Source: Larkinella knui (GTDB taxonomy: Bacteria; Bacteroidota; Bacteroidia; Cytophagales; Spirosomataceae). From it: 64,000 nucleotides of DNA. The notes below the pieces were generated by a model that did no database searches, was not told the origin of the DNA, and saw only the letters and a list, made by a program, of their open reading frames with translations. This document shows positions 32,050 through 40,068 of this stretch, piece by piece. The stretch's first letter is position 1, and every line of letters starts with the position of its first letter. Where the stretch lies: NCBI RefSeq assembly GCF_003858645.1, contig NZ_RQJP01000006.1, positions 538,379 through 602,378 of the forward strand. Reading direction: 5' to 3'. The translations under genes and the position numbers were made by a program.

Positions 32050-34716
32050 ATGATTTCAAAAACATATAACCCGAAAGACATCGAGGAAAAGTGGTATCAG
32101 TACTGGCTGGATAACCGCTTTTTTCATTCCACCCCCGACGAACGCGAACCGTATACGATCGTCATTCCGCCCCCAAACGTAACCGGTGTGTTGCATATGG
32201 GCCATATGCTGAACAATACGATTCAGGATATATTGGTACGCAAGGCGCGGATGGAAGGCAAAAACGCTTGCTGGGTACCCGGTACCGACCACGCGTCGAT
32301 TGCTACGGAAGCCAAAGTCGTGGCCATGCTGAAAGAACGGGGAATCGACAAACGCGAGATTGGACGGGAGAAGTTTTTGGACTATGCCTGGGAATGGACC
32401 CACAAATACGGCGGGATTATTCTCTCACAGCTCCGCAAGCTCGGTGCTTCCTGCGATTGGGACCGGACACGGTTTACGATGGAACCGGCCCTTTATGATG
32501 CCGTGATCGATACGTTCGTCGATTTATACAACAAAGGCCAGATTTACCGCGGCATCCGGATGGTGAACTGGGACCCGCAGGGCCGGACGGCGGTTTCGGA
32601 CGAGGAAGTCATTACCAAAGAAGTGCAGCAGAAACTGTGCTACATCCGGTATGAAATCCAGAACGGCCGTTCGGAGGGCGAAAAAGAGTACGTGACGATT
32701 GCGACCGTTCGGCCGGAAACGATCATGGCCGATGTGGCCATTGCCGTCAACCCGGCCGATGAGCGCTATACCCATTTGCATGGGAAAAAAGTCCTGATTC
32801 CGTTGATCAACCGGGAAATTCCCATCATTGCGGATGAGTACGTGACGATGGATTTTGGTACGGGTTGCCTCAAAGTGACGCCCGCCCACGACCCGAATGA
32901 CTACGCGCTGGGCCTGAAACACAACCTGCCGGTTATCGATATTCTGAACGAAGACGGCACGCTGAACGAAAAGGCGCAGCTATTTGTCGGCGTCGACCGG
33001 TTTGCCGCCCGGAAAGCGATCATCAGGCAACTGGAAGAAACCGGTCATCTGGTTGTTGCGGAAGATTATAAATCGAATGTCGGATTTTCGGAACGAACCA
33101 ATGCCGTGATCGAGCCGAAGTTGTCGTTGCAGTGGTTTTTGAAAATGGGCGATCTGTCGAAACCCGCTTTGGAAAACGTGATGAACGACACCATTCAGCT
33201 GCATCCGGCCAAGTTCAAGAACATGTACCGTTCCTGGATGGAAAACGTCCACGACTGGTGCATCAGCCGCCAATTGTGGTGGGGCCACCGGATTCCGGCG
33301 TTTTATATGAAAGACGGCACCATCATCGTTGCCAAAACCAAGCGGGATGCGTTGCGGGTTGCGCGCGATAAATTTCAGTTGTTCGCCTTGAGTGAGACGG
33401 ATCTGACGCAGGATGAGGACGTTCTGGACACCTGGTTTTCGTCGTGGCTCTGGCCGATGTCGGTTTTTATGCCTTCGTATGATGCCAACGATCCGAAAGC
33501 GGCTCCGGGCGATGTCGACTATTATTACCCAACCAACGATCTGGTAACGGCACCCGAAATTCTGTTTTTCTGGGTCGCCCGCATGATCATTGCCGGGTAC
33601 GAATACCAGGGTCGCGAGCCGTTCAAGAACGTGTACCTAACGGGAATTGTCCGCGATAAGCAGGGCCGCAAAATGTCGAAATCACTCGGCAACTCACCCG
33701 ACCCGCTGGATCTGATCGAGCAATTTGGTGCCGACGGCGTCCGGACGGGTATGTTGTTCAGTTCGCCGGCGGGGAACGATTTGCTGTATGACGAGAAGCT
33801 GGTGGAGCAGGGCCGGAATTTCTGCAACAAAATCTGGAATGCGTTTCGGCTGGTTAAAGGCTGGAAAGTGAGCGACGATACGAGCGTTGTTGAGCCGCCG
33901 TTAGCGGTTTTGTGGTTTGAATCGAAATTGAACCAGACGCTGGCCGAGCTGGAAGATCATTTCAGCAAATACCGCATGTCGGATGCCTTGCACACGGTTT
34001 ATAAGTTAATCTGGGACGATTTCTGTTCGCAATACCTCGAAATGATCAAACCGGGTTATGAGCAGCAGGACCAGGTTCGGCCTATTGACAAAGTCACCTA
34101 CGACGCAACGATTGACTTCTTCGAGCGTTTGATGAAACTGGCGCATCCGTTCATGCCGTTCATTACGGAGGAAATCTGGCAGGAAATCAGCGAACGAAAC
34201 GAAGGCGCAAGCATTTGCGTCTCGGATTATCCCAAAGCCGGAAACGTCGACAAGTCATTGATTGCTGATTTTGAAATGCTCTTCGACATCATTTCCACCG
34301 TTCGGAATGTTCGCAACAGCAAGCAGATCAATCCCAAAACGGAATTGCCGCTGGCCATCAAAACGGACGATACAAACCGGTTTAAACCGCTGGAAAGCCT
34401 GATCCGCAAACTGGCGGTGGTCTCCGACATCAGCTACGTTTCGGAAAAAGCCGACGGGTTGTCGTTCATGATCCGAAGCGTCGAGTTTTTTGTCAACATC
34501 GCGGGCGAAATCGACGTGGAGCAGGAACGGGCGACTATTGAAAAAGAGCTGGCCTATACGAAAGGGTTTCTGGAGTCGGTCTTGAAAAAGCTTTCGAACG
34601 AGAAATTCGTCGCCAATGCCAAACCGGAAGTCATCGACCGCGAGCGGCAGAAACTGGCCGATGCCGAAACGAAAATTAAGACGCTGGAGGAAAATCTGGC
34701 TTTGATTAAAGAATAG
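32050..34716 (+). CDS. valS: Valyl-tRNA synthetase
   Basis: The 888-residue class I synthetase has the HIGH-type motif PPNVTGVLHMGHMLN near residues 39-53, the editing (CP1) domain (ATVRPETIMADVA, GTDHASIA), KMSKS in GRKMSKSLG near 538-546, and the C-terminal coiled coil (residues ~815-888, KELAYTKGFLESVLKKL). It charges tRNA-Val. The TAG stop sits in the left arm of inverted repeat E. Complete and of usual length. Confidence 0.97.
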   Translation: MISKTYNPKDIEEKWYQYWLDNRFFHSTPDEREPYTIVIPPPNVTGVLHMGHMLNNTIQDILVRKARMEGKNACWVPGTDHASIATEAKVVAMLKERGIDKREIGREKFLDYAWEWTHKYGGIILSQLRKLGASCDWDRTRFTMEPALYDAVIDTFVDLYNKGQIYRGIRMVNWDPQGRTAVSDEEVITKEVQQKLCYIRYEIQNGRSEGEKEYVTIATVRPETIMADVAIAVNPADERYTHLHGKKVLIPLINREIPIIADEYVTMDFGTGCLKVTPAHDPNDYALGLKHNLPVIDILNEDGTLNEKAQLFVGVDRFAARKAIIRQLEETGHLVVAEDYKSNVGFSERTNAVIEPKLSLQWFLKMGDLSKPALENVMNDTIQLHPAKFKNMYRSWMENVHDWCISRQLWWGHRIPAFYMKDGTIIVAKTKRDALRVARDKFQLFALSETDLTQDEDVLDTWFSSWLWPMSVFMPSYDANDPKAAPGDVDYYYPTNDLVTAPEILFFWVARMIIAGYEYQGREPFKNVYLTGIVRDKQGRKMSKSLGNSPDPLDLIEQFGADGVRTGMLFSSPAGNDLLYDEKLVEQGRNFCNKIWNAFRLVKGWKVSDDTSVVEPPLAVLWFESKLNQTLAELEDHFSKYRMSDALHTVYKLIWDDFCSQYLEMIKPGYEQQDQVRPIDKVTYDATIDFFERLMKLAHPFMPFITEEIWQEISERNEGASICVSDYPKAGNVDKSLIADFEMLFDIISTVRNVRNSKQINPKTELPLAIKTDDTNRFKPLESLIRKLAVVSDISYVSEKADGLSFMIRSVEFFVNIAGEIDVEQERATIEKELAYTKGFLESVLKKLSNEKFVANAKPEVIDRERQKLADAETKIKTLEENLALIKE

Positions 34717-34801
34717 GAACACTGATTGAACGGATTTGGCGGATTAGAACTGATCTTTTATCCGTGAAAATCCGCTAAATCCGTTCAATCAGTGTTCCTA
34801 T
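34713..34801. repeat. Long inverted repeat E (33-base arms) spanning stop to stop
   Basis: Arms 34713-34745 and 34769-34801 pair with one mismatch and both begin ATAGGAACACTGATTGAACG. The TAG of valS and the TAG of the convergent OmpA gene are both in the ATAGG foot of the arms. GGAACAC, GATT and AACGGAT are shared in order with repeat A. Confidence 0.94.
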
Positions 34802-35892
34802 TGCTTCAAAATCTTCACCTCGACCCGCCGATTCAGCCGTTTGGTTTCCTCCCGCGAATTGTCGGCAATCGGTTTGCTGCCACCATACGCCTGAGTTTGA
34901 ATCCGCGACGACGCAATACCTTTGTTAATTAAGTAACTTTTGACCGCATCGACCCGCTTTTGCGACAGCGCCACGTTCAGTTTCGCATCGCCCACATTGT
35001 CGGTATGGCCCGCCAGTTCAATTTCCATCGTCGGATTCCGCGTCATGATGGCAACCAGCGAATCCAGTTCCGGATACGACTCGGGTTCAATTTCATACGC
35101 CGACTGCTTGAAGAGAAGATTATTCAGGCGATAGGTCCTTCCTGCTTCCACTTTTGAACCAAAGTTTTCTACTTTTTCGGCGGGTGCCGGTTTGGGCGTT
35201 TCCTTTTTCGGGGGAGCCTGGGCAACGACCGAATCCTGCGCAACGGGCGGAGCCGTTTTCGGTGCCGGTTTTTGAACGGGCGGAGTCGTTGGTTTGGGTT
35301 TGACAGGTGCTTTTTTAGCTGGCGGTGCCGCATTCCGCAGGTCGTCGCGATAAAGGGCCACCTGCAGATCATACACGTTGTAGGGCCACTGCGAGCTCAC
35401 GCCACCAAACGGGTTGGTCGGGTCCCGTCGCCCTTCGTATCGTTCAACGTCTTCTTCGATCATATCGACAGAACGAACATTTTTGCCGGGACGCTCAAAA
35501 TGTGCTTCGCAGGTAATGGTTCTGACATCCCGTAGCCGAACGCCACGCGGTTCATCCAGAATATTTTCTACCAGTTCTCCATCCGCTTTAATATTTTTTA
35601 TATACAACAAGGCAAACTCCTGGTTGCTTTTGGTATCATACAACCGCCAGCAATTCGGATGCCCTGGTCCATAAATAGTAGCTCTCTGCGCATAATCGCG
35701 GTCTTCGGCCACAAAAAACACAACCATTTTGTGGTTCGTATACTCAACCTTAGAAACATGCCCACCGCCTTTGACGTTACGCTGGGGCGGGTCATAAACG
35801 CGCTGGACCATTTTCTGCGCCAGAGCTGACCCCTGCCAGCCCAGACCGGCAAGCCAAAAAATTAAAAACCAACGTTTCATCATGTCGTTCAT
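34798..35892 (-). CDS. OmpA-family envelope protein
   Basis: The ATG at 35892 (or 35883/35880) gives a leader MNDMMKRWFLIFWLAGLGWQ then GSALAQ; an upstream in-frame start at 35961 would precede the leader with a basic tail and is rejected. After an unknown beta-rich domain (~30-205) comes a Pro/Lys/Ala-rich linker (near 210-255) and an OmpA peptidoglycan-binding domain (GHTDNVGDAKLNVALSQKR, RRVEVKILKQ). It is an outer-membrane-to-wall tether without PD40 repeats. The stop is inside inverted repeat E. Confidence 0.88.
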   Translation of the reverse strand: MNDMMKRWFLIFWLAGLGWQGSALAQKMVQRVYDPPQRNVKGGGHVSKVEYTNHKMVVFFVAEDRDYAQRATIYGPGHPNCWRLYDTKSNQEFALLYIKNIKADGELVENILDEPRGVRLRDVRTITCEAHFERPGKNVRSVDMIEEDVERYEGRRDPTNPFGGVSSQWPYNVYDLQVALYRDDLRNAAPPAKKAPVKPKPTTPPVQKPAPKTAPPVAQDSVVAQAPPKKETPKPAPAEKVENFGSKVEAGRTYRLNNLLFKQSAYEIEPESYPELDSLVAIMTRNPTMEIELAGHTDNVGDAKLNVALSQKRVDAVKSYLINKGIASSRIQTQAYGGSKPIADNSREETKRLNRRVEVKILKQ

Positions 35893-36070
35893 CACCTGTC
35901 TCCCGTTGTAACCTATAAAACCGGTTCTTTTAACACACTTTTTTTTAGTTTTTGTTAACAAAAACTAAAAAAATACCTTTTTATTTCTAGTTATTTCAAT
36001 TAAAATACTATTTATACAGAATAATTGGAGGATTTGGGATAATTTCCGCCAAATAATACGTTTCCACACA

Positions 36071-36592
36071 ATGAGCAAGTGCATTTTTCTAGATCGAGAC
36101 GGCGTTTTGAATGAAGATCGGACGGACTATGTCTACCGGATTGAAGACTTTATAATTCCGCAGGGCGTAGTCGAAGGCTTAAAACTCTTGAAAGACGCCG
36201 GTTACCTGTTGATTGTTGTTACCAATCAGGCCGGCATTGCCCGCGGCTTGTATTCGCGGAACGATGTGATGCAATGTCATCAATACCTCCAGGACCAGTG
36301 CGGACACCTGATCGACGACATTTATTATTGCCCTCACCATCCCGATTTCGATTCACAGTCGCTGCTGCGGAAACCCGACTCGCTGATGCTGGAAAAAGCC
36401 ATTGCCAAATACAATATCGACGTCAGTCAATCGTGGATGATTGGCGACGCACTACGGGACATTCAGGCCGGGAAGCGCGTGGGCGTTCATACCTTGCACA
36501 TTACGCCCGAACTACCAGACCGACCGGTTGGCGATCAACAAGCTCCCAATTTGCTGGAAGCGTCAAAAATGGTGGTAAACGCAACCTTCTAA
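36071..36592 (+). CDS. gmhB: D,D-heptose 1,7-bisphosphate 7-phosphatase (GmhB-like HAD)
   Basis: The 173-residue HAD-IIIA phosphatase has FLDRDGVLNED at residues 6-16 (nucleophile and acid Asp), VVTNQAGIARG near 50-60, and GDALRDIQAGKRVGV near 125-139. It would dephosphorylate heptose bisphosphate on the route to LPS core heptose. The zinc loop is partial: YYCPHHPDF keeps Cys and His, but the second Cys-x-Cys before RKPD is replaced (SLLRKPDSL), so zinc may be absent. A histidinol-phosphatase-like role is an alternative for this subfamily. Stops abut the lipoprotein gene on the other strand. Confidence 0.85.
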   Translation: MSKCIFLDRDGVLNEDRTDYVYRIEDFIIPQGVVEGLKLLKDAGYLLIVVTNQAGIARGLYSRNDVMQCHQYLQDQCGHLIDDIYYCPHHPDFDSQSLLRKPDSLMLEKAIAKYNIDVSQSWMIGDALRDIQAGKRVGVHTLHITPELPDRPVGDQQAPNLLEASKMVVNATF

Positions 36593-36724
36593 TTACGCCC
36601 GCTGTACGGTGGAAACCGGTTGTTTCGGTTGCAACTGGCTGTCATAAGCCGGGCACGCTCTGCGTGCGCATGAACCGAGTGATACCAGGGCAATCATACC
36701 CAGAATGATGCTGATCTTTTTCAT
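36593..36724 (-). CDS. 43-residue lipoprotein with CPAY motif
   Basis: The minus strand from ATG 36724 encodes a short chain with a lipobox (ALVSLGSC, Cys19) followed directly by ARRACPAYDSQ and an 18-residue tail ending in VQRA. Signal peptide, lipobox and stop (36593) are all intact. Very small lipoproteins with a Cys-Pro-Ala-Tyr motif soon after the lipidated Cys are something I recall from Bacteroidota genomes, but no function is known to me. Its stop abuts the gmhB stop. Confidence 0.75.
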   Translation of the reverse strand: MKKISIILGMIALVSLGSCARRACPAYDSQLQPKQPVSTVQRA

Positions 36725-36792
36725 TGTTCGTTATATTATTCTGTCCACAGCAGCCGCGCGGCTGCTGTGGACAGGGCAAAAACTGTGCTATA

Positions 36793-38283
36793 TTAACTTT
36801 CCTGTTTTTCTAATTCTTCAACCGGCTGTTCTTCGGCTTCTTCAGCAGCTTTAGCCGCTTCGATTTCACGCGTCACGGGCGTAGCGGTCTGCTTATAGCC
36901 CAGAATCGTGAGCATTACGTCACTTTCCTGCTCCGGCGCAAAAAGCCGGGTGGTCAGATTGCCTTCCCCATCGCGGTCGACGATCACGTGTTGCGGAGCC
37001 GGAATCAGGCAATGCTGAATACCGCCGTAGCCGCCCAGCGATTCCTGGTACGCACCCGTATGGAAAAAGCCGATGTACTGGTCTTCCGTATCCCGTTCAA
37101 AAATGGGCAGGTACAAATCGGCACTGTGGGCCTCGGTATTGTAAAAATCGTGCGAGTCGCAGGTCAGGCCGCCCAGATTGACCTTCTGGTACGGATTGTC
37201 CCAGTTATTGACCGACAGCATGATGTATTTCTGACCCAAACCCCACGAATCCGGCAGTTGCGTAATGAACGAACCGTCGATCATATACCACAGCTCCTTG
37301 TCGTTCTGCAATTTCTGATCGATTACTTTGTATATAACGGCGCCACTCTCTCCTACCGTATAACTGCCGAACTCCGTGAAGATGTGCGGCACCGGAACAT
37401 TGCTCTTGTTACAGATCCACTGGATGCTTTCCACGATCTGATCGACCATCGCCTGGTAGTCATACGTAAACTGAAACGACGTCTGAATCGGCATGCCACC
37501 ACCAATGTCGATGGAATCCAGATCCGGACAGATTTTGCTCAGTTCGCAGTATTTGTACATAAACCGGCTGAGTTCACTCCAGTAATAGGCGCTGTCTTTG
37601 ATCCCGGTATTGATAAAAAAGTGCAGCATCTTCAGCTTGAACTTTCCGCTGTTCTGAATTTTCGAGCGGTAGAGTTCATTGATGTCACTGTAGCGAATGC
37701 CAAGCCGGGAGGTATAAAAGGCGAAGTTCGGTTCTTCATCGGTGGCAATCCGGATGCCCAGATTAACCGTTTCAGCCGTAACCGCATCTTCGTAGGCTTC
37801 AATTTCCTTGAGGTTGTCGAGAACCGGAACGACGTTGAAACCGTCGTTGAGCAGTTCACTGATGTATTGGGTATACAACGGCCGTTTGTAGCCATTGCAG
37901 ATAATAAACGTATTCTTGTCGACCTTCCCGTCTTTATACAATTCCCGTATGATCGGAATATCAAAAGCCGATGAAGTTTCTAAGTGGATCTTATTCTTTA
38001 AGGCTTCTTCCAGCACAAACCGAAAATGCGATGACTTCGTGCAGTAGCAGTAGGTATACGTCCCCTTGTAATTATACCGCTTAATGGCATTCTTGAACAG
38101 CATGCGGGCGTGTTCAATGTGCTCGGTAATTTTGGGTAAATAGGTCAGTTTAAGTGGTGTTCCATACTGCTTGATAATATCCATCAAAGGAACGTTGTTG
38201 AACAGCAAATGATTGTTCTCAACTTTGAACTCCAGGGTCGGAAACTCAAAGGTCTGTTCGATCAGGTCGTTGTAGCTTTTCAT
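36793..38283 (-). CDS. speA: Arginine decarboxylase (fold-type III PLP enzyme)
   Basis: The 496-residue protein belongs to the alanine-racemase-fold decarboxylases (residues ~40-320: YCYCTKSSHFRFV with the PLP Lys near 82, DIGGGMPIQTSF near 262) and carries the C-terminal beta domain with GGLTCDSHDFYN near 390, the substrate Cys-Asp motif. It lacks the N- and middle insertions of E. coli SpeA and matches the shorter Bacteroidota arginine decarboxylase. It would make agmatine for polyamines. Ornithine/diaminopimelate specificity cannot be excluded by inspection. The C-terminal 30 residues are Glu/Ala-rich. Confidence 0.85.
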   Translation of the reverse strand: MKSYNDLIEQTFEFPTLEFKVENNHLLFNNVPLMDIIKQYGTPLKLTYLPKITEHIEHARMLFKNAIKRYNYKGTYTYCYCTKSSHFRFVLEEALKNKIHLETSSAFDIPIIRELYKDGKVDKNTFIICNGYKRPLYTQYISELLNDGFNVVPVLDNLKEIEAYEDAVTAETVNLGIRIATDEEPNFAFYTSRLGIRYSDINELYRSKIQNSGKFKLKMLHFFINTGIKDSAYYWSELSRFMYKYCELSKICPDLDSIDIGGGMPIQTSFQFTYDYQAMVDQIVESIQWICNKSNVPVPHIFTEFGSYTVGESGAVIYKVIDQKLQNDKELWYMIDGSFITQLPDSWGLGQKYIMLSVNNWDNPYQKVNLGGLTCDSHDFYNTEAHSADLYLPIFERDTEDQYIGFFHTGAYQESLGGYGGIQHCLIPAPQHVIVDRDGEGNLTTRLFAPEQESDVMLTILGYKQTATPVTREIEAAKAAEEAEEQPVEELEKQES

Positions 38284-38613
38284 CCTTTCGGCAGAAGCAT
38301 AAAAGAGTTTTGTTGGTTTTGAAAAAAGTCTGCGAAAATGACATAAAAAGAGCAGCTTTGCAACGGGGCGGGAATCTGTTTACAGAAACAAAATGTAACG
38401 CAGACCGGCCGCCTGATTGTCAAGCTGCTGAGTGGATGTCTACTCGCAGTAATGGAAACGAAAAAACATACTTTTTGATTCGGGAAACCGGGTTAAATTT
38501 TACGTCGCCGTCGTAACGCTTCCGTCAGTACCGTGCGGTTTTGTCCGCGTGTTTGGCAACTTTTCGTTTCAATTCAAAAGAACTTGTATTTTTAGCGCCA
38601 CAAATTTGACCGA
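38284..38613. other. Gene-free gap between speA and mpl
   Basis: This 330-base divergent gap should hold both promoters. I see no TAnnTTTG box, no tRNA and no credible gene; a 68-codon plus-strand frame at 38310-38516 has no family features and begins inside the speA leader. A TTTG at 38552-38555 and TATTTTTA at 38587-38594 are too far apart for a standard promoter. Confidence 0.5.
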
Positions 38614-39969
38614 ATGAAGCCATTGACTATTCATTTTATTTCCATCGGCGGCAGCGTCATGCATAATCTGGCCATTGCGCTGCATCAACAGGGACACCAC
38701 ATCACCGGCTCCGACGACGAAATTCACGAACCTTCCCGATCACGGCTTGAAAAATACGGTTTGCTACCCGCCCAAACCGGCTGGAATCCCGATGCTATTC
38801 ATAGCGGGCTGGATGCGGTTATTCTGGGCATGCACGCCCGGGCCGACAATCCGGAACTGAAAAAAGCGCAGGAATTGAAGGTGCCGGTTTACTCCTATCC
38901 GGAATTCGTTTATCAGCAAAGCCAGCAAAAACAGCGCATCGTCATCGCGGGCAGTCACGGCAAGACTACGATCACGGCCATGATACTGCACGTCCTGCAG
39001 TATCATGGCCGCAACTTTGATTACCTCGTTGGTGCCCAGATCGAAGGATTCGAAACGATGGTGAAGTTAACCAACGATGCGCCCATCATCGTCATTGAAG
39101 GGGACGAATATGGAACCTCGCCGATTGACCCCCGCCCGAAGTTTTTGCATTACCATCCCCACATCGTCCTCATCAGCGGTATTGCCTGGGATCACGTCAA
39201 TCTGTATCCGACCTATGAGGAATATGTTCACCAGTTTGAACTGCTGGCCGATGCCATGTCAAAATCCGGAACCATCGTTTTCGATGATACGGACGATATG
39301 CTGGATGTCATTGCCCTGAAAGAACGCGAGGATGTGACCCGCCAGCCCTACGATGTGCATCCGTACCGGATCGAAAACGGCAAAACCGTGTTGGTGACGA
39401 AGCAACACGGCAACGTACCGGTTTTGGTTTTTGGTGAACACAATATGAAAAACATCAGCGGAGCGCTGGCGGTTTGCGATCACCTGGCCATTACCGAGGA
39501 AAGATTTTATGAAGCCATCCAGAGTTTTAAAGGCGCCAGCAAGCGCCTGGAAAAAATAGCGGACACTGGTTCGACGGTTATTTTCCGGGATTTCGCCCAC
39601 GCCCCCTCCAAAGTGGAAGCCACCACGGCTGCCGTAAAAGCGCAGTTCCCCGACCGGCGGTTGGTGGCCTGTGTCGAACTGCACACCTTCAGCAGTTTGA
39701 ACAAGGCGTTTTTGAATCAATACCGGGATAAGCTGGATCAGGCCGACGTGGCCGTTATCTTCTACAGCCCGCACACGCTGGAACTTAAGCACCTCGACCC
39801 GATTGCCCCGGCAGCTATTTCGGCGGCTTTCGATCGGCCCGATTTGCAGGTGTTTACGGACTCGTCGGAATTGGAGCGTTATTTAAAAAGTCTGGCGAAT
39901 GGTCAACCCACGGTTTACCTGCTCATGAGCTCGGGAACGTTCGGCGGACTGAATTTGGAGACATTGTAG
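38614..39969 (+). CDS. mpl: UDP-N-acetylmuramate:L-alanyl-gamma-D-glutamyl-meso-DAP ligase
   Basis: The 451-residue Mur-type ligase recycles cell-wall tripeptide by joining it to UDP-MurNAc. The N-terminal domain begins HFISIGGSVMHNLAIAL (residues 7-23); the ATP loop is AGSHGKTTITAM near 111-122; EGDEYGTS near 157 and SGIAWDHVNLYP near 184 are typical of Mpl rather than MurC. The final TAG coincides with the GTAG foot of the REP-like element, which therefore supplies the stop. Confidence 0.93.
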   Translation: MKPLTIHFISIGGSVMHNLAIALHQQGHHITGSDDEIHEPSRSRLEKYGLLPAQTGWNPDAIHSGLDAVILGMHARADNPELKKAQELKVPVYSYPEFVYQQSQQKQRIVIAGSHGKTTITAMILHVLQYHGRNFDYLVGAQIEGFETMVKLTNDAPIIVIEGDEYGTSPIDPRPKFLHYHPHIVLISGIAWDHVNLYPTYEEYVHQFELLADAMSKSGTIVFDDTDDMLDVIALKEREDVTRQPYDVHPYRIENGKTVLVTKQHGNVPVLVFGEHNMKNISGALAVCDHLAITEERFYEAIQSFKGASKRLEKIADTGSTVIFRDFAHAPSKVEATTAAVKAQFPDRRLVACVELHTFSSLNKAFLNQYRDKLDQADVAVIFYSPHTLELKHLDPIAPAAISAAFDRPDLQVFTDSSELERYLKSLANGQPTVYLLMSSGTFGGLNLETL

Positions 39970-40068
39970 TACGTACCCACGGACTTTAGTCCGTGTGATC
40001 CTGATATAAACTAGAACTTCTCTATTTCGCCAGAATCACACGGACTAAAGTCCGTGGGTACGTGCTAC
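39966..40068. repeat. REP/BIME-like inverted pair with GTAG feet
   Basis: Each half has GTAG, one base, ACGTACC, then a hairpin CACGGACT-TT-AGTCCGTG (39978-39995) or its complement (40039-40056); the right foot is CTAC at 40065-40068. The two halves pair over about 33 bases with one mismatch. GTAG followed by an imperfect palindrome is the recognition form of REP elements mobilised by RAYT (TnpA-REP) transposases. Both flanking genes take their TAG stop from the GTAG feet. No RAYT gene is in the window. Confidence 0.85.

Noticed and set aside
38310..38516. 68-codon plus-strand frame between speA and mpl
   Set aside because: No start context, no family; overlaps the speA upstream region.
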